From assembly GCF_023721795.1 (NCBI RefSeq), contig NZ_JAMQYE010000001.1, positions 868,001-932,000 on the forward strand: a stretch of DNA of 64,000 nucleotides, in the 5' to 3' direction. Positions 44,521 to 56,852 of this stretch are shown here, piece after piece. The stretch is from Zeimonas sediminis (GTDB lineage Bacteria > Pseudomonadota > Gammaproteobacteria > Burkholderiales > Burkholderiaceae_E). The first letter of the stretch is position 1. The number at the start of each line of letters is the position of its first letter. Below the pieces are notes generated by a model, which did no database searches, was not told the origin of the DNA, and was given only the letters and a program-made list of their open reading frames with translations. The translations under genes were made by a program, and so were the position numbers.

Positions 44521-44949
44521 TCAGAAGTCCCCGTCGCGATAGCTGCGGGCGAGGTCCTCGGTGTACTCGGCGATCGGCCCCAGATGCACTGCGATGCTTT
44601 CCAGTCGGTCCGCGCAGCCGAAGTAGACGAAGGCCGTCGCGGTTTCGCCGCCTGCGGCGCCGCGCGGCCCGACCTCGATCTCGCGGCGGCTGTACCACCC
44701 CGGCTCGTCGATCTGCTCGAGTTCGTCCATCAGCGCGAGCGCCTGCGCGTCGACCCGGTACAACTCGCCGGCCACCGGGTGGCCGCTGCCGGGCCGGTCG
44801 ACCAGCCAGGGCACGCGGATGTCGCCGACCACGTAGAGCGGATAGGGCCGCAGGGTCACGAACTCGCCGGCAACTCGGGTGCCGCGATTGACGCGGAAAT
44901 TCGGAAAGCCCTGCTTAAGGGTGCCGTAGACGAACACCAGGTCGGTCAT
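44521..44949 (-). CDS. Gamma-glutamylcyclotransferase family protein
   Basis: 142 residues from the ATG at 44949. It begins TDLVFVYGTLKQGFPNFRVN, the GGCT fold signature (YGTLKxG), and the proposed catalytic Glu lies in ELEQIDEPGWYSRREIEV. It may form 5-oxoproline from gamma-glutamyl compounds. Its start overlaps the end of the OGFr-like gene (ATGA). Confidence 0.88.
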   Translation of the reverse strand: MTDLVFVYGTLKQGFPNFRVNRGTRVAGEFVTLRPYPLYVVGDIRVPWLVDRPGSGHPVAGELYRVDAQALALMDELEQIDEPGWYSRREIEVGPRGAAGGETATAFVYFGCADRLESIAVHLGPIAEYTEDLARSYRDGDF

Positions 44950-45470
44950 TTTCGCTCGGGAGGAGGACGGCGCAGCGCATCGCGCCAGTAGCCGAAGGCG
45001 GTGGCGCCGATGCCGCAATCGGGTTCGGCGACCCGCAGCGTCTCGAGGCAGCCGAGCAGCCGCTCGGCGTACTCGCGCAGGCCGAGGATCGCCAGGCTCT
45101 TCAGGATCCGGGTGATCCGCAGGTCGTTGTGCGTGTCGGCCAGGAACCAATCGAGCTTGCGTTCCGGCCAGTCGGGAGACTTCACGATGCCGTCGGCGCT
45201 GCGCGCGAGCCCGTAGAACGCGAGCATCCGGTCCAGGCTCGCGAGCAGCCGCGCGCGAAGTTCCGGGTCGGCATCGAAGGCGTCGCGGACCTCGTCGTCG
45301 ACCAGCGGCGCGAACGGATTGACGCCGCTCGGCTCGCGCAGCGGAAAGAGCCACTGGATGAAGTCGTGCGTGTGCTCGAGCCAGTCGTCGTCGCGGGCGA
45401 GGATCTCGTCGACCCGGCGCCCGCGATGGTCGGCGCCGGTGCCGCGGTAGAAGGCGAGCAGCGGGTTCAT
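44946..45470 (-). CDS. Opioid growth factor receptor-like (OGFr_N) domain protein
   Basis: 174 residues. LAFYRGTGADHRGRRVDEIL, DDDWLEHTHDFIQWLFPLRE and the downstream NPFAPLV are the conserved N-terminal OGFr block found in some bacteria as well as animals. The role in bacteria is unknown. No signal peptide. It is the first gene of a four-gene minus-strand group and overlaps the next gene by 4 nt. Confidence 0.85.
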   Translation of the reverse strand: MNPLLAFYRGTGADHRGRRVDEILARDDDWLEHTHDFIQWLFPLREPSGVNPFAPLVDDEVRDAFDADPELRARLLASLDRMLAFYGLARSADGIVKSPDWPERKLDWFLADTHNDLRITRILKSLAILGLREYAERLLGCLETLRVAEPDCGIGATAFGYWRDALRRPPPERK

Positions 45471-45511
45471 CGCGCCGAGTTTAGTGAGCTCGCCGGCAAG
45501 GCGCCAGAGGC

Positions 45512-45517
45512 GATAAT
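45512..45517 (+). promoter_or_regulatory. -10 element close to the second LysR start
   Basis: GATAAT, with its last base 7 nt from the ATG at 45524, and no ribosome site between them, so the message may be leaderless. No consensus -35. Confidence 0.35.
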
Positions 45518-45523
45518 CGCTCG

Positions 45524-46435
45524 ATGGACCGCTTCAAGCAGATCGAGACCTTCGTCGCCGTGGCCACCCGCGGCAGCCTTTCCGCCGCCGCCCAGGCCGA
45601 GGGCGTGGCGCCCGCCGTGATCGGCCGCCGGATCGACGCGCTCGAGGAGCGCCTCGGCGTCAAGCTGCTGGTGCGAACCACCCGCCGCATCACGCTGACC
45701 TTCGAGGGCAGCGCCTTCCTCGAGGACTGCCAGCGGATCCTGCACGACTTCCACAACGCCGAGGCCTCGGTCTCGCTCGGCGGCATCAAGGCGAGCGGCC
45801 ACCTCAGGGTGACGGCGCCGGCCGGCTTCGGCCGCGCCCACGTCTCGCCGCTGCTGCCCGGCTTCCTGGACGCCCACCCCGACGTGACGATCTCGCTGGA
45901 CCTCACCGACCGGCTCGCGGACATCGTCAACGAAGGCATCGACGTGGCGATCCGGATCGGCGTGCTCGACGACTCCAGCCTGGTCGGCGTGAAGCTGGCC
46001 GACAATCGCAGGGTCGTCGTGGCCAGCCCCGCTTACCTGGGGCGGCGCGGCACGCCGCTGGCGCCGTCCGACCTGGCGCGGCACGACTGCCTGACCTTCG
46101 GCACCTACGGCAACCAGGCGCGCGGCTGGCAGTTCACGATCGACGGCGAGCTCGTGTCGATGCGGGTGTCGGGCTCGATGGAGTGCAACGACGGCGCGGT
46201 GCTGCGCGACTGGGCGCTGGCCGGACGCGGGCTCGCCTGGCGCTCGATGTGGGAGGTCGGAGAGGACCTGAAGGCGGGCAGGCTGGTCGCCGTGCTCGAG
46301 CCCTTCGCTGCGCCCGACAACGCGATCTACGCGGTATTCCCGCAGCGCCGCCACCTGCCGCTGCGGGTGCGGATGTTCATCGACCACCTGAAGAACACCT
46401 ACGGCAACGCCGCCTACTGGCTCGGCGCCGCCTGA
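45524..46435 (+). CDS. LysR-family transcriptional regulator
   Basis: 303 residues. N-terminal HTH: FKQIETFVAVATRGSLSAAA and RIDALEERLGVKLLVRTTRR; the body resembles the DmlR/AaeR-like group (SGHLRVTAPAGFGRAHVSPL). Divergent from the OGFr-GGCT-DUF488-RidA group, separated by 53 bp, so it may control that group. Inducer unknown. Confidence 0.9.
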   Translation: MDRFKQIETFVAVATRGSLSAAAQAEGVAPAVIGRRIDALEERLGVKLLVRTTRRITLTFEGSAFLEDCQRILHDFHNAEASVSLGGIKASGHLRVTAPAGFGRAHVSPLLPGFLDAHPDVTISLDLTDRLADIVNEGIDVAIRIGVLDDSSLVGVKLADNRRVVVASPAYLGRRGTPLAPSDLARHDCLTFGTYGNQARGWQFTIDGELVSMRVSGSMECNDGAVLRDWALAGRGLAWRSMWEVGEDLKAGRLVAVLEPFAAPDNAIYAVFPQRRHLPLRVRMFIDHLKNTYGNAAYWLGAA

Positions 46436-46436
46436 A

Positions 46437-46475
46437 CCGGGCTTCCGGGGCCGCCGACCCGGGCTTCCGGGGCCG
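46437..46475. repeat. 17-bp direct repeat after the LysR gene
   Basis: Two identical 17-bp copies (46437-46453 and 46459-46475), 22-bp period, directly behind the LysR stop codon. Too short and too few for a CRISPR; likely a local duplication. Confidence 0.7.
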
Positions 46476-46500
46476 GGCCCCGGTGAACGGCGCCGGAACG

Positions 46501-46527
46501 AAAAAAGGGGCGACCCTCGGCCGCCCC
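46501..46527 (-). terminator. Terminator of the SWIB gene
   Basis: A 6-bp GC stem (46522-46527 with 46507-46512, 9-nt loop that can pair further) followed on the minus strand by six U's (46506-46501), 39 nt past the SWIB stop codon. Confidence 0.75.
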
Positions 46528-46565
46528 TCGCGCGATCGGGCGGCCTTCGCCGCCCGGCATCGCGA

Positions 46566-47024
46566 TCACGACAGGTGCTTGCCCACCAGGCCGGTCATCT
46601 CGAACATGCTGACCTGCGCCTTGCCGAAGATCTTCTTCAGCTTGTCGTCGGCGTTGATCATCCGCTTGTTCTTGGCGTCCTGCAGGTTGCCCTTCTTGAT
46701 GTAGTCCCACATCTTCTTGACGACTTCGGTGCGCGGCAGCGGCTTGCTGCCGACGATCGCGGCGAGGTCGGCGCTCGGGGTCATCGCCTTCATGAAGGCG
46801 GCGTTCGGCTTGCGGGCGGCCTTCTTCGCCGGCGCCTTCGCGGCGGCCTTCTTGGCCGGCGCCTTGGCCGCGGCCTTCTTCGCCGGGGCCTTCGCAGCCG
46901 CTTTCTTGGCCGGGGCCTTGGCCGCGGGCTTCTTGGCCGGCGCCTTGGCAGCCGCTTTCGCGGCCGGTTTCTTCGCCGGCGCCTTCGCGGCGGGTTTCTT
47001 CGCAGCCTTGCTGGCAGTCGCCAT
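46566..47024 (-). CDS. SWIB/MDM2-domain protein with histone H1-like Lys/Ala tail
   Basis: 152 residues from the ATG at 47024. Residues about 1-70 are tandem units of the type KAPAKKAAA, a lysine/alanine tail like histone H1 or bacterial HctB/BpH proteins. Residues about 75-152 form a SWIB domain: MTPSADLAAIVGSKPLPRTE and VVKKMWDYIKKGNLQDAKN. Probably a nucleoid-binding protein that compacts DNA. The repeat is also visible in the DNA (about 46813-46996), so unit number may vary between strains. Function inferred. Confidence 0.9.
   Translation of the reverse strand: MATASKAAKKPAAKAPAKKPAAKAAAKAPAKKPAAKAPAKKAAAKAPAKKAAAKAPAKKAAAKAPAKKAARKPNAAFMKAMTPSADLAAIVGSKPLPRTEVVKKMWDYIKKGNLQDAKNKRMINADDKLKKIFGKAQVSMFEMTGLVGKHLS
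46813..46996 (-). repeat. Tandem repeat encoding KAPAKK-type units
   Basis: Imperfect tandem units of about 24-36 bp inside the SWIB gene, encoding the Lys/Ala/Pro tail. Codon choice differs between units (GCC/GCG/GCA and AAG throughout), so they are not recent identical copies. Confidence 0.7.
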
Positions 47025-47194
47025 GCTCGAATCTCCTTTGATTGGGAATGCCTGGTTCGCTTCGAAAACGCCCGCCTCGACTGGCTTTGCGAGGCGTTTC
47101 TCCACAGTCGCAGAGCATGACGCTTCTTCGCAGCGCCGCCAATATCCGGAACGATGCGGCAAGCGCTACAGGCGCCGACTGTTGTATTTCCGAA

Positions 47195-48205
47195 TCACGA
47201 CGGCTCGAGAAACGTGCTCCGCACGTCGATCGACGAGCGCTTCCCGACGTGCCTGAGGCTCGCCTCGATCCAGGCGGAGGCGGTCTCCCGCCCTCTCTCG
47301 CGCAGGTCGAGCAGGAAGGGCGTTGCCGTCGTGAACTTCGATTCGCTGCCCAGGCCGGACAGCACGCCGTCGGCCCGCACCGCGTGGACCAGCATGTTCT
47401 TGAGCCTGGGCTCGAACTCGGGCTTCAGCCAGCCCTCGCCGAGCAGCTTCTGGACGAAGGCGATCGCCCGCATCTCGGAGATCAGCGAGGCGTTGAAGGT
47501 GATCTCGTTGAGCCGGTCGAGGATCTCGCCCGGGTTGCGGGGAACGCGATCGCGGGCGAGCGGGTTGACCATCACCACCAGCAGGTCGCGCGACTCGCAT
47601 TCGTAGAAGAACGGGAACAGCGGCGGATCGGCCAGGTAGCCGCCGTCCCAGAAGGCCTCGCCGTCGATCGTGACCGTGTGGAAGACAGTCGGCAGGCAGG
47701 ACGACGCCAGCAGCACGTCGACCGTCAGCTCGTTCGTGTCGAAGACCCGAACGTGACTGGTCCGCACGTTGGTCGCCGAAACGAACAGCCTGAACGGGCT
47801 GTCCGCGCGCAGCCGCTCGAAGTCGACCTGCGTGTCCAGGATGCCGCGCAGCGGATTGAGGTTGGCCGGGTTCAGGTGGTAGGGCGAGAACGTGCGCACC
47901 AGCAGGTCGGCCCAGGCCCCCAGCATCTCGGTGCCGAAGATGCCCGAACCGCCGCCGACCGTGCGCCAGAACCGGTCGAGCGCCTCGCGGGCGCCGTCGC
48001 GCCCGCCTTCCATCCAGCCCTGGGCCAGCACGACGGCATTCATCGCGCCGGCGCTCGCGCCCGACACGCCCTCGAAGTCGAGGCGACCGTCCTCGAGCAG
48101 CCGGTCGAGCACGCCCCAGGTGAACGCGCCGTGCGAACCGCCGCCCTGCAGGGCGAGGTTGACTGTGGGCCGGGTGCGCCGCCGGGAACCTGAAGACTCG
48201 TTCAT
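47195..48205 (-). CDS. Patatin-like phospholipase
   Basis: 336 residues. LALQGGGSHGAFTWGVLDRL is the oxyanion-hole block, GVSGASAGAMNAVVLAQG the GxSxG nucleophile (Ser about residue 55), and DGGYLADPPLFPFF the catalytic Asp (DG/A) near residue 190. A cytosolic lipid acyl hydrolase. No signal peptide. The protein ends just before the divergent... more exactly, its stop lies 170 bp from the SWIB start, on the same strand. Confidence 0.9.
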   Translation of the reverse strand: MNESSGSRRRTRPTVNLALQGGGSHGAFTWGVLDRLLEDGRLDFEGVSGASAGAMNAVVLAQGWMEGGRDGAREALDRFWRTVGGGSGIFGTEMLGAWADLLVRTFSPYHLNPANLNPLRGILDTQVDFERLRADSPFRLFVSATNVRTSHVRVFDTNELTVDVLLASSCLPTVFHTVTIDGEAFWDGGYLADPPLFPFFYECESRDLLVVMVNPLARDRVPRNPGEILDRLNEITFNASLISEMRAIAFVQKLLGEGWLKPEFEPRLKNMLVHAVRADGVLSGLGSESKFTTATPFLLDLRERGRETASAWIEASLRHVGKRSSIDVRSTFLEPS

Positions 48206-48319
48206 CGGAACGGGACACTAACACGCCTGCGGGCGGCCGGTCTTCGCCCTCCGTTACCATCGGCAGCCCGGCCCGCGCGAACGGCGCGCCCGCCGGCCTC
48301 GAGCCCGACAAGACCGACG

Positions 48320-49147
48320 ATGACCCAGCCCGCCCTGCCCGACTCCGACGCGCCCGGCCAAGCCGGGCCCCATCCCTTCGACGCCGCGATCCGCCTGTCG
48401 CCGCTCGGCGGTGGCCGCTTCGCCGGCCGCACCTCGGACGCCTACCGGAACATGGTCGGCCCCTACGGGGGCATCACGGCCGCAGTGATGCTGCAGGCGC
48501 TGCTGCGGCGGCCGGAGCGGCTGGGCGACCCGGTCGCGCTCACCGTGAACTACGCGGGCCCGGTGCGCGACGGCGAGTTCGAGATCGCAACCCGGGAGAT
48601 CCGCACCAGCCGCTCGACGCAACACTGGTTCGCCGAGCTGGTCCAGGGCCCGGAACGGGAGGTTTCCACGACCGCGACCGCGGTCTTCGGCACCCGCCGG
48701 GAGACCTGGGCGCACGTCGAGGCCATGCCGCCCGCCCTGCCGCCGCGCGAGTCGCTCGTTCCCTCGCGCGGCACCTCCGTGGCCCCCTGGTCGGCGCGCT
48801 ACGAGCGGCGCACGCTCGACGACCTCGACGCCGGCGAGGCGCGCAGCTGGCTGGCCGACGTCCCGCCCAGGCCGATCGACTTCCCCGGGCTCGCCTCGCT
48901 GTGCGACGCGTTCCGGCCGTGGCTGTTCGCGCGCCGGCCGCAGCGCACCCCGATCGGCACGGTCACGATGAACGTCTATTTCCACGCCGCGGCCGACGAG
49001 CTCGCCGCGATCGGCGCCACGCCGCTGCAGGGCGTGGCCCGCACCAACGCGATCCATCGCGGCTTCTTCGACCAGGAGGCCCAGCTGTGGACGCCGGACG
49101 GCAGGCTGCTCGCGACCACGCAGCAGGTCGTCTGGTTCAAGGAGTGA
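48320..49147 (+). CDS. Acyl-CoA thioesterase, TesB-like double hotdog
   Basis: 275 residues with two hotdog halves. TSDAYRNMVGPYGGITAAVM begins the first and GTVTMNVYFHAAADELAAIG the second; TTQQVVWFKE at the end is typical. Probably hydrolyses medium or branched acyl-CoAs. Divergent from the patatin gene and convergent with the hydroxylase gene. Substrate unknown. Confidence 0.85.
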   Translation: MTQPALPDSDAPGQAGPHPFDAAIRLSPLGGGRFAGRTSDAYRNMVGPYGGITAAVMLQALLRRPERLGDPVALTVNYAGPVRDGEFEIATREIRTSRSTQHWFAELVQGPEREVSTTATAVFGTRRETWAHVEAMPPALPPRESLVPSRGTSVAPWSARYERRTLDDLDAGEARSWLADVPPRPIDFPGLASLCDAFRPWLFARRPQRTPIGTVTMNVYFHAAADELAAIGATPLQGVARTNAIHRGFFDQEAQLWTPDGRLLATTQQVVWFKE

Positions 49148-49172
49148 GCCCGGCACCGCGCCGGCGGGTCGC

Positions 49173-50324
49173 TCAGCGCGGCGCGGGGCGCCGCCTGAAC
49201 GGGTGCCACTGCTGGCGCAGGAAACCCCGCGGCAGCGTCTCGCCGAGCACGCCGTAGCGCTCGGGCAAGGCGCCGGGTGCCCGGTGCAGGGTGCCGAACA
49301 CGCGATCGAGGAAGGCGAAGTGCGCCGCGAAGTTGCGGTCGAGCGCCGCGCGGTCCGAAGCGTGATGCCAGTGATGGAACTCGGGCGTGACCAGCAGGTG
49401 CCGCAGCGGCCCCCACGGCAGCCGCGCGTTCGAGTGGTTGAGCACCGCGTGGAAGGCCACGATCACGATGTAGGCGTCGATCGCCCAGCGCGAGAAGCCG
49501 AGCACGAAGACGATGCCGAGCACGAGCACCCGCGTGGCCAGCATGTCGAGCAGGTGCATCCGCGAGCCGGCCAGCCAGTCCAGCGTGTCGATGCTGTGAT
49601 GGATGGCGTGGACGCGCCAGAGCGCCGGGACACGGTGCCAGGCGCGGTGCAGCCAGTACTGCGCGAAGTCGGCCACGAGGGCCAGCAGCAGCAGCTCGGC
49701 CCATCCGGGAAGCGAGCGGACCGCCTGCTGCAGCGGCGGGTGCACGGCCCATCCGAAGAAGGCGTGAACCAGTGCGTTGGTGGCCAGCAGCAACAGACCC
49801 ACGGCCAGGTGGTTGGCGGCGAAGTAGCCGAGGTCGGTCTGCCAGTCGGGCCGGAAGACCGGCTGGCCGGGCCGCAGCGGGAACAGCTTCTCGAGCAGCA
49901 CGAACACGAACGCCGAGCCCAGCAGGTCCAGCACGAACCAGTCGACACCCAGGTAGGGCGTGCCGTCGGCGAAGTCGCCGACCGGCACCCGATGCCCGCC
50001 CAGCGCGACCGACAGCAGCACCAGCGCGAATGCCGACAGGCTGAGCCAGCGCGTGCGCCCGAGCGCCGCGTTGACCAGCGACACCGACCCGGCGAGCACC
50101 AGCGCGCCGAGCAGCAGCTGTCGCAGCAGCTCGACCGGATATCGCCGCCGCAGCTCGGGGGTGGTCAGGTACTCGGGAAAGTGGAAGGCCAGCACCGCGA
50201 GCAGCGAGAGCGCCGCCAGCGCGAAGGCGAGCACGCCGCTGGCCAGCCCGCGGCCGGGCGCGAGCGGGCCGCTGCCCGCCAGCAGCCGGGCGAATCGGTC
50301 GACGAGCCCGCGCAGCGCATCCAT
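49173..50324 (-). CDS. Sterol desaturase / fatty acid hydroxylase family protein
   Basis: 383 residues. Several membrane segments in the first half, then the histidine motifs of the di-iron family: YWLHRAWHRVP, WRVHAIHHSIDT and, later, TPEFHHWHHASD. It may hydroxylate or desaturate a membrane lipid. An N-terminal region of about 200 residues containing extra membrane segments precedes the catalytic part, longer than the minimal family member. Product unknown. Confidence 0.9.
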   Translation of the reverse strand: MDALRGLVDRFARLLAGSGPLAPGRGLASGVLAFALAALSLLAVLAFHFPEYLTTPELRRRYPVELLRQLLLGALVLAGSVSLVNAALGRTRWLSLSAFALVLLSVALGGHRVPVGDFADGTPYLGVDWFVLDLLGSAFVFVLLEKLFPLRPGQPVFRPDWQTDLGYFAANHLAVGLLLLATNALVHAFFGWAVHPPLQQAVRSLPGWAELLLLALVADFAQYWLHRAWHRVPALWRVHAIHHSIDTLDWLAGSRMHLLDMLATRVLVLGIVFVLGFSRWAIDAYIVIVAFHAVLNHSNARLPWGPLRHLLVTPEFHHWHHASDRAALDRNFAAHFAFLDRVFGTLHRAPGALPERYGVLGETLPRGFLRQQWHPFRRRPAPR

Positions 50325-50412
50325 CGAACGATCATCGCACGGCCCGGGCCGCGCTCGGCAGGCCTGCCGCCCGCCCCGGCGCCCGGCGGCCGCGCCAGCC
50401 GCCGAACGGGCC

Positions 50413-52278
50413 TCAGGCCGTCTCGGCCTCGCGCGCCGCGCGCTTGCGCTCGTGCTCCTTCAGGAAGCGCTTGCGCAGCCGGATGCTCTTCGGCGTCAGC
50501 TCGACCAGCTCGTCGTCGCCGATGAACTCGACCGCCTTCTCGAGCGTCAGCTGGATAGGCGGGGTCAGCACGATCGCCTCGTCCTTGCCCGAGGCGCGGA
50601 CGTTGGTGAGCTTCTTCTCCTTGACCGGGTTCACGACCAGGTCGTTGTCGCGGGTGTGGATGCCGATGATCATGCCCTCGTACAGCGGATCGCCCGGCTT
50701 CACGAACATCCGGCCCCGCTCCTGCAGCTTCCACAGCGCGTAGGCCACCGCGTCGCCGTCGTCCTGAGAGATCAGCACGCCGTTGCGGCGATCCTCGATC
50801 TCGCCGGCCCAGGGGCCGTAGTCGTCGAACACATGGCTGATGATGCCGGTGCCGCGGGTCAGGTTCAGGAACTCGTTGTGGAAGCCGATCAGCCCGCGCG
50901 CCGGCACCCGGTACTCGAGGCGCACCCGGCCCTTGCCGTCCGGCTCCATGTTCTGCAGCTCGCCGCGCCGGCGGCCGAGCAGCTCCATCACCGGGCCCTG
51001 GTGGTTCTCCTCGAGGTCCATCGTCAGCAGCTCGTAGGGCTCCTCGCGCACGCCGTCCACGGTGCGGATCTTCGGCTTGGGCCGCGACACCGCCAGCTCG
51101 TAGCCCTCGCGCCGCATGTTCTCGAGCAGGATGGTCAGGTGCAGCTCGCCGCGGCCGGACACGATGAAGGTGTCGGAGTCGGCGGAGAAGTCCACGCGCA
51201 GCGCCACGTTGGCCTTCAGCTCGCGCTCGAGGCGCTCGCGGATCTGGCGGCTGGTCACGAACTTGCCTTCGCGGCCCGCCATCGGCGAGGTGTTCACCAG
51301 GAACTCCATCGTCATCGTCGGCTCGTCGACCTTCAGCACCGGCAGCGCCTCGAGGGCGGCCGGATCGCAGACCGTGGAGCCGATGTCGAGCTGCTCGATG
51401 CCGGTGATCGCCACGATGTCGCCGGCCTCGGCCTCGTCGACAGCGACCCGCTCGAGCCCGCGGAAGCGCAGCACCTGGTTGACCTTCGCGTTGACCGGCG
51501 CCACGCCGGTCTCGGCCTGGTCGCCGTACAGCACCACGACCTGCTGGCCGGTGCGCACCCGGCCGCGGTTGACCCGGCCGATGCCGATCTTGCCCACGTA
51601 GCTCGAGTAGTCGAGCGCCGAGATCTGGAACTGCAGCGGGCCCTCGACGTCGTCCTCGCGCTTGGGCACGTGGCGAAGGATCGCCTCGAACAGCGGCTTC
51701 ATCGACAGTCCGCCCGCGCCGGCTTCCAGCACGCCCTCGGGCAGGTCCTTCAGGTTCTCGACCGCGATGCCGTTGATCGCCGATGCGTACACGACCGGGA
51801 AGTCGAGCTGCTCCTCGGTGGCGCCCAGCTTGTCGAACAGGTCGAAGGTCTGGCTGACCACCCAGTCGGGCCGCGCGCCCGGCCGGTCGATCTTGTTGAC
51901 GACCACGATCGGCTTCAGGCCGAGGCCCAGCGCCTTGCGGGTCACGAAGCGGGTCTGCGGCATCGGTCCCTCGACCGCGTCGACCAGCAGCAGCACGCCG
52001 TCGACCATCGACAGCGCGCGCTCGACCTCGCCGCCGAAGTCTGCGTGCCCCGGGGTGTCCACGACGTTGATGCGGGTGCCCTCGTACTCGACCGCGCAGT
52101 TCTTGGCGAGGATCGTGATGCCGCGCTCGCGCTCGAGGTCGTTGCTGTCCATCACGCGCTCGGCCACCTGCTGGTTGGCGCGGAAGGTGCCGGACTGGCG
52201 CAGCAGCTGGTCGACCAGCGAGGTCTTGCCGTGGTCGACGTGCGCGATGATCGCGATGTTGCGAATGGCCTGGGTCAT
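50413..52278 (-). CDS. typA: GTP-binding ribosomal factor TypA/BipA
   Basis: Translational GTPase needed for large-subunit assembly and growth under stress. It has 621 residues from the ATG at 52278 (usual ~605). G1 is [15 protein letters not shown], the switch region [17 protein letters not shown]3 [14 protein letters not shown] and G4 [11 protein letters not shown]-like domains III and V follow. It ends in an Arg/Lys/Glu-rich tail. It lies 175 bp downstream of truB at the end of the nusA block, with room for its own promoter. Confidence 0.96.
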   Translation of the reverse strand: MTQAIRNIAIIAHVDHGKTSLVDQLLRQSGTFRANQQVAERVMDSNDLERERGITILAKNCAVEYEGTRINVVDTPGHADFGGEVERALSMVDGVLLLVDAVEGPMPQTRFVTRKALGLGLKPIVVVNKIDRPGARPDWVVSQTFDLFDKLGATEEQLDFPVVYASAINGIAVENLKDLPEGVLEAGAGGLSMKPLFEAILRHVPKREDDVEGPLQFQISALDYSSYVGKIGIGRVNRGRVRTGQQVVVLYGDQAETGVAPVNAKVNQVLRFRGLERVAVDEAEAGDIVAITGIEQLDIGSTVCDPAALEALPVLKVDEPTMTMEFLVNTSPMAGREGKFVTSRQIRERLERELKANVALRVDFSADSDTFIVSGRGELHLTILLENMRREGYELAVSRPKPKIRTVDGVREEPYELLTMDLEENHQGPVMELLGRRRGELQNMEPDGKGRVRLEYRVPARGLIGFHNEFLNLTRGTGIISHVFDDYGPWAGEIEDRRNGVLISQDDGDAVAYALWKLQERGRMFVKPGDPLYEGMIIGIHTRDNDLVVNPVKEKKLTNVRASGKDEAIVLTPPIQLTLEKAVEFIGDDELVELTPKSIRLRKRFLKEHERKRAAREAETA

Positions 52279-52453
52279 GTTCGTGTCCTGGTTCGGAGGA
52301 TGTGGTGTTCGGGTCCCGGATCGGGCCGGGGCGCGTCGTTCGTATCGGGGGGCCGGGGCAGGATCGCGGCCCCGGCGGGTTGCGGCATCGAGGGCCGGCG
52401 GCGAGCCGAGATCCGCGGGCCCGCCGGCGAGGCCCGGCTTGCGCCGGACCGGA

Positions 52454-53521
52454 TCAGCCCTGGCGGGAGCCGGCGGCGCAGGCGCCGTCCGGAACCGGCT
52501 CGCGGGCCGCCTCGGCGACCGCGTCCGGAACGGGCTCGGCACCCGACTCGACGGCGACGAGCCTCAGCGGCGCGAGCACCCGGTTGCGCCAGAGCGCGAG
52601 TCCGAGCAGGCGCGTGTCGGCGTAGACGCGCACCCTGCCCTCGCGGGCACTGCCGGCGCCCCCGGCGTCCTGGGCACCGCAGGCGTCCAGCGCCTCCCGC
52701 TGGGCGGGCCCGAGCGCGTGGGCCGGCAAGCGCTGGCCGTTGCGGAAGCGGGCGGCCGCCTGCGGGTCGAGATCGACCCGCGGCAGCCCCGCGAGCAGCG
52801 CGTCGACCGGCGCGAGCCGGGCGCGCCGCTGCGGCAGGTCGAGCGCCTCGAGGGCCTCGAGCCCGAGCGCATCGACCAGCGAAAGCATCCCGACCCGCTC
52901 GCGGCGAAGCATGCTCAGGTGCGCGCCGCAACCGAGCCGCTCGCCGATGTCCTCGGCCAGCGTGCGGATGTAGGTGCCCTTGCTGCAGGCCACGCGGATC
53001 GTGGCGCGAGGCGCGTCGCCGTCGAGCGCGCAGTCGATCACGTCGATCGAATGGATCGTCACGCGGCGCGCCGCGCGCTCGAGCTCGATGCCGGCGCGCG
53101 CGTATTCGTACAGCGGCTTGCCCTCGCGCTTGAGCGCCGAGTGCATCGGCGGCACCTGGTCGATCGGGCCCACGAAGGCGGCGCAGGCGGCGCGCAAGGC
53201 CTCTTCGCTCACGGCGACCTGCCGGCGCTCGCGCACCTGTCCTTCGGCGTCGCCGGTGTCGGTGGTCACGCCCAGCGTCAGGTCGGCGAGGTAGGTCTTG
53301 TCGGCGTCGAGCGCGTCGGCCGCGAACTTGGTCGCCTCGCCGAACATCAGCGGCAGCAGCCCGCTCGCCATCGGGTCGAGGGTGCCGCCGTGGCCGGCCT
53401 TCAGCGCGTTCAGCAGCCGGCGCGCGCGCACCAGCGCGTCGTTGGAGCTGAGCCCCTTCGGCTTGTCGAGCAGCAGGATGCCGTCGACCCGCTCGCGGGG
53501 CGCTCTACGAGTTTGCGTCAC
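52454..53521 (-). CDS. truB: tRNA pseudouridine(55) synthase
   Basis: Modifies U55 in the T-loop of tRNAs. 355 residues; [20 protein letters not shown] and [20 protein letters not shown] (catalytic Asp at about 49) are the TruB signature. The C-terminal ~60 residues (rich in Ala, Gly and Arg, [20 protein letters not shown]) are longer than in E. coli (314 residues). It starts 12 nt after rbfA. Confidence 0.95.
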   Translation of the reverse strand: MTQTRRAPRERVDGILLLDKPKGLSSNDALVRARRLLNALKAGHGGTLDPMASGLLPLMFGEATKFAADALDADKTYLADLTLGVTTDTGDAEGQVRERRQVAVSEEALRAACAAFVGPIDQVPPMHSALKREGKPLYEYARAGIELERAARRVTIHSIDVIDCALDGDAPRATIRVACSKGTYIRTLAEDIGERLGCGAHLSMLRRERVGMLSLVDALGLEALEALDLPQRRARLAPVDALLAGLPRVDLDPQAAARFRNGQRLPAHALGPAQREALDACGAQDAGGAGSAREGRVRVYADTRLLGLALWRNRVLAPLRLVAVESGAEPVPDAVAEAAREPVPDGACAAGSRQG

Positions 53522-53533
53522 GACCGGCCTGCG

Positions 53534-53911
53534 TCAGTCGTCCGCGTGCCGGCGGACTGCCTCGTCGATCAGCTTCGACATCTCGATGCCCTGCGAGGTG
53601 GACCGGTCGTGGACGAAACGCAGCTCGGGCGTCGTGTGGATCCGCACCCGGCGGCCGAGCTGGCCGCGCAGGAAGCCGGCCGCCCGCTCGAGCCCGGCCC
53701 TGGTCTTCGCGACCGTGTCCGGGTCGTCGGGCAGCACCGTGAAGTACACGGTGGCATAGGCGTAGTCGGGCGTGAGCTCCACGCCGGTCAGCGTGACCAT
53801 GCCGACCCGCGGGTCCTTCACTTCGGCGCGGATCAGCTCGGCCAGTTCGTGGTGGACCTGTTCCGCCACCCTGACCGAGCGTCCGCCGCCGCCTGGCTGA
53901 TGCCTGCTCAT
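53534..53911 (-). CDS. rbfA: 30S ribosome-binding factor A
   Basis: Maturation factor binding 16S rRNA helix 1 in the late 30S precursor. 125 residues from the ATG at 53911; [20 protein letters not shown] and [20 protein letters not shown] are the KH-fold landmarks. It starts 17 nt after infB and precedes truB, the conserved order. Confidence 0.95.
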   Translation of the reverse strand: MSRHQPGGGGRSVRVAEQVHHELAELIRAEVKDPRVGMVTLTGVELTPDYAYATVYFTVLPDDPDTVAKTRAGLERAAGFLRGQLGRRVRIHTTPELRFVHDRSTSQGIEMSKLIDEAVRRHADD

Positions 53912-53928
53912 CGCGATGCGCGCCGCCC

Positions 53929-56778
<2,850 letters not shown>

Positions 56779-56852
56779 GCTCTTCCTTTCCAGATCGCTC
56801 CGGATTTTCTGTACGTCCGGCGCGCCCTTCGGCGCGCCCCGCCAACGACCGA

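Noticed and set aside
46813-46996. CRISPR-like repeat
   Set aside because: The repeats lie inside a coding frame, vary in length and encode Lys/Ala units; there are no unique spacers of constant size.
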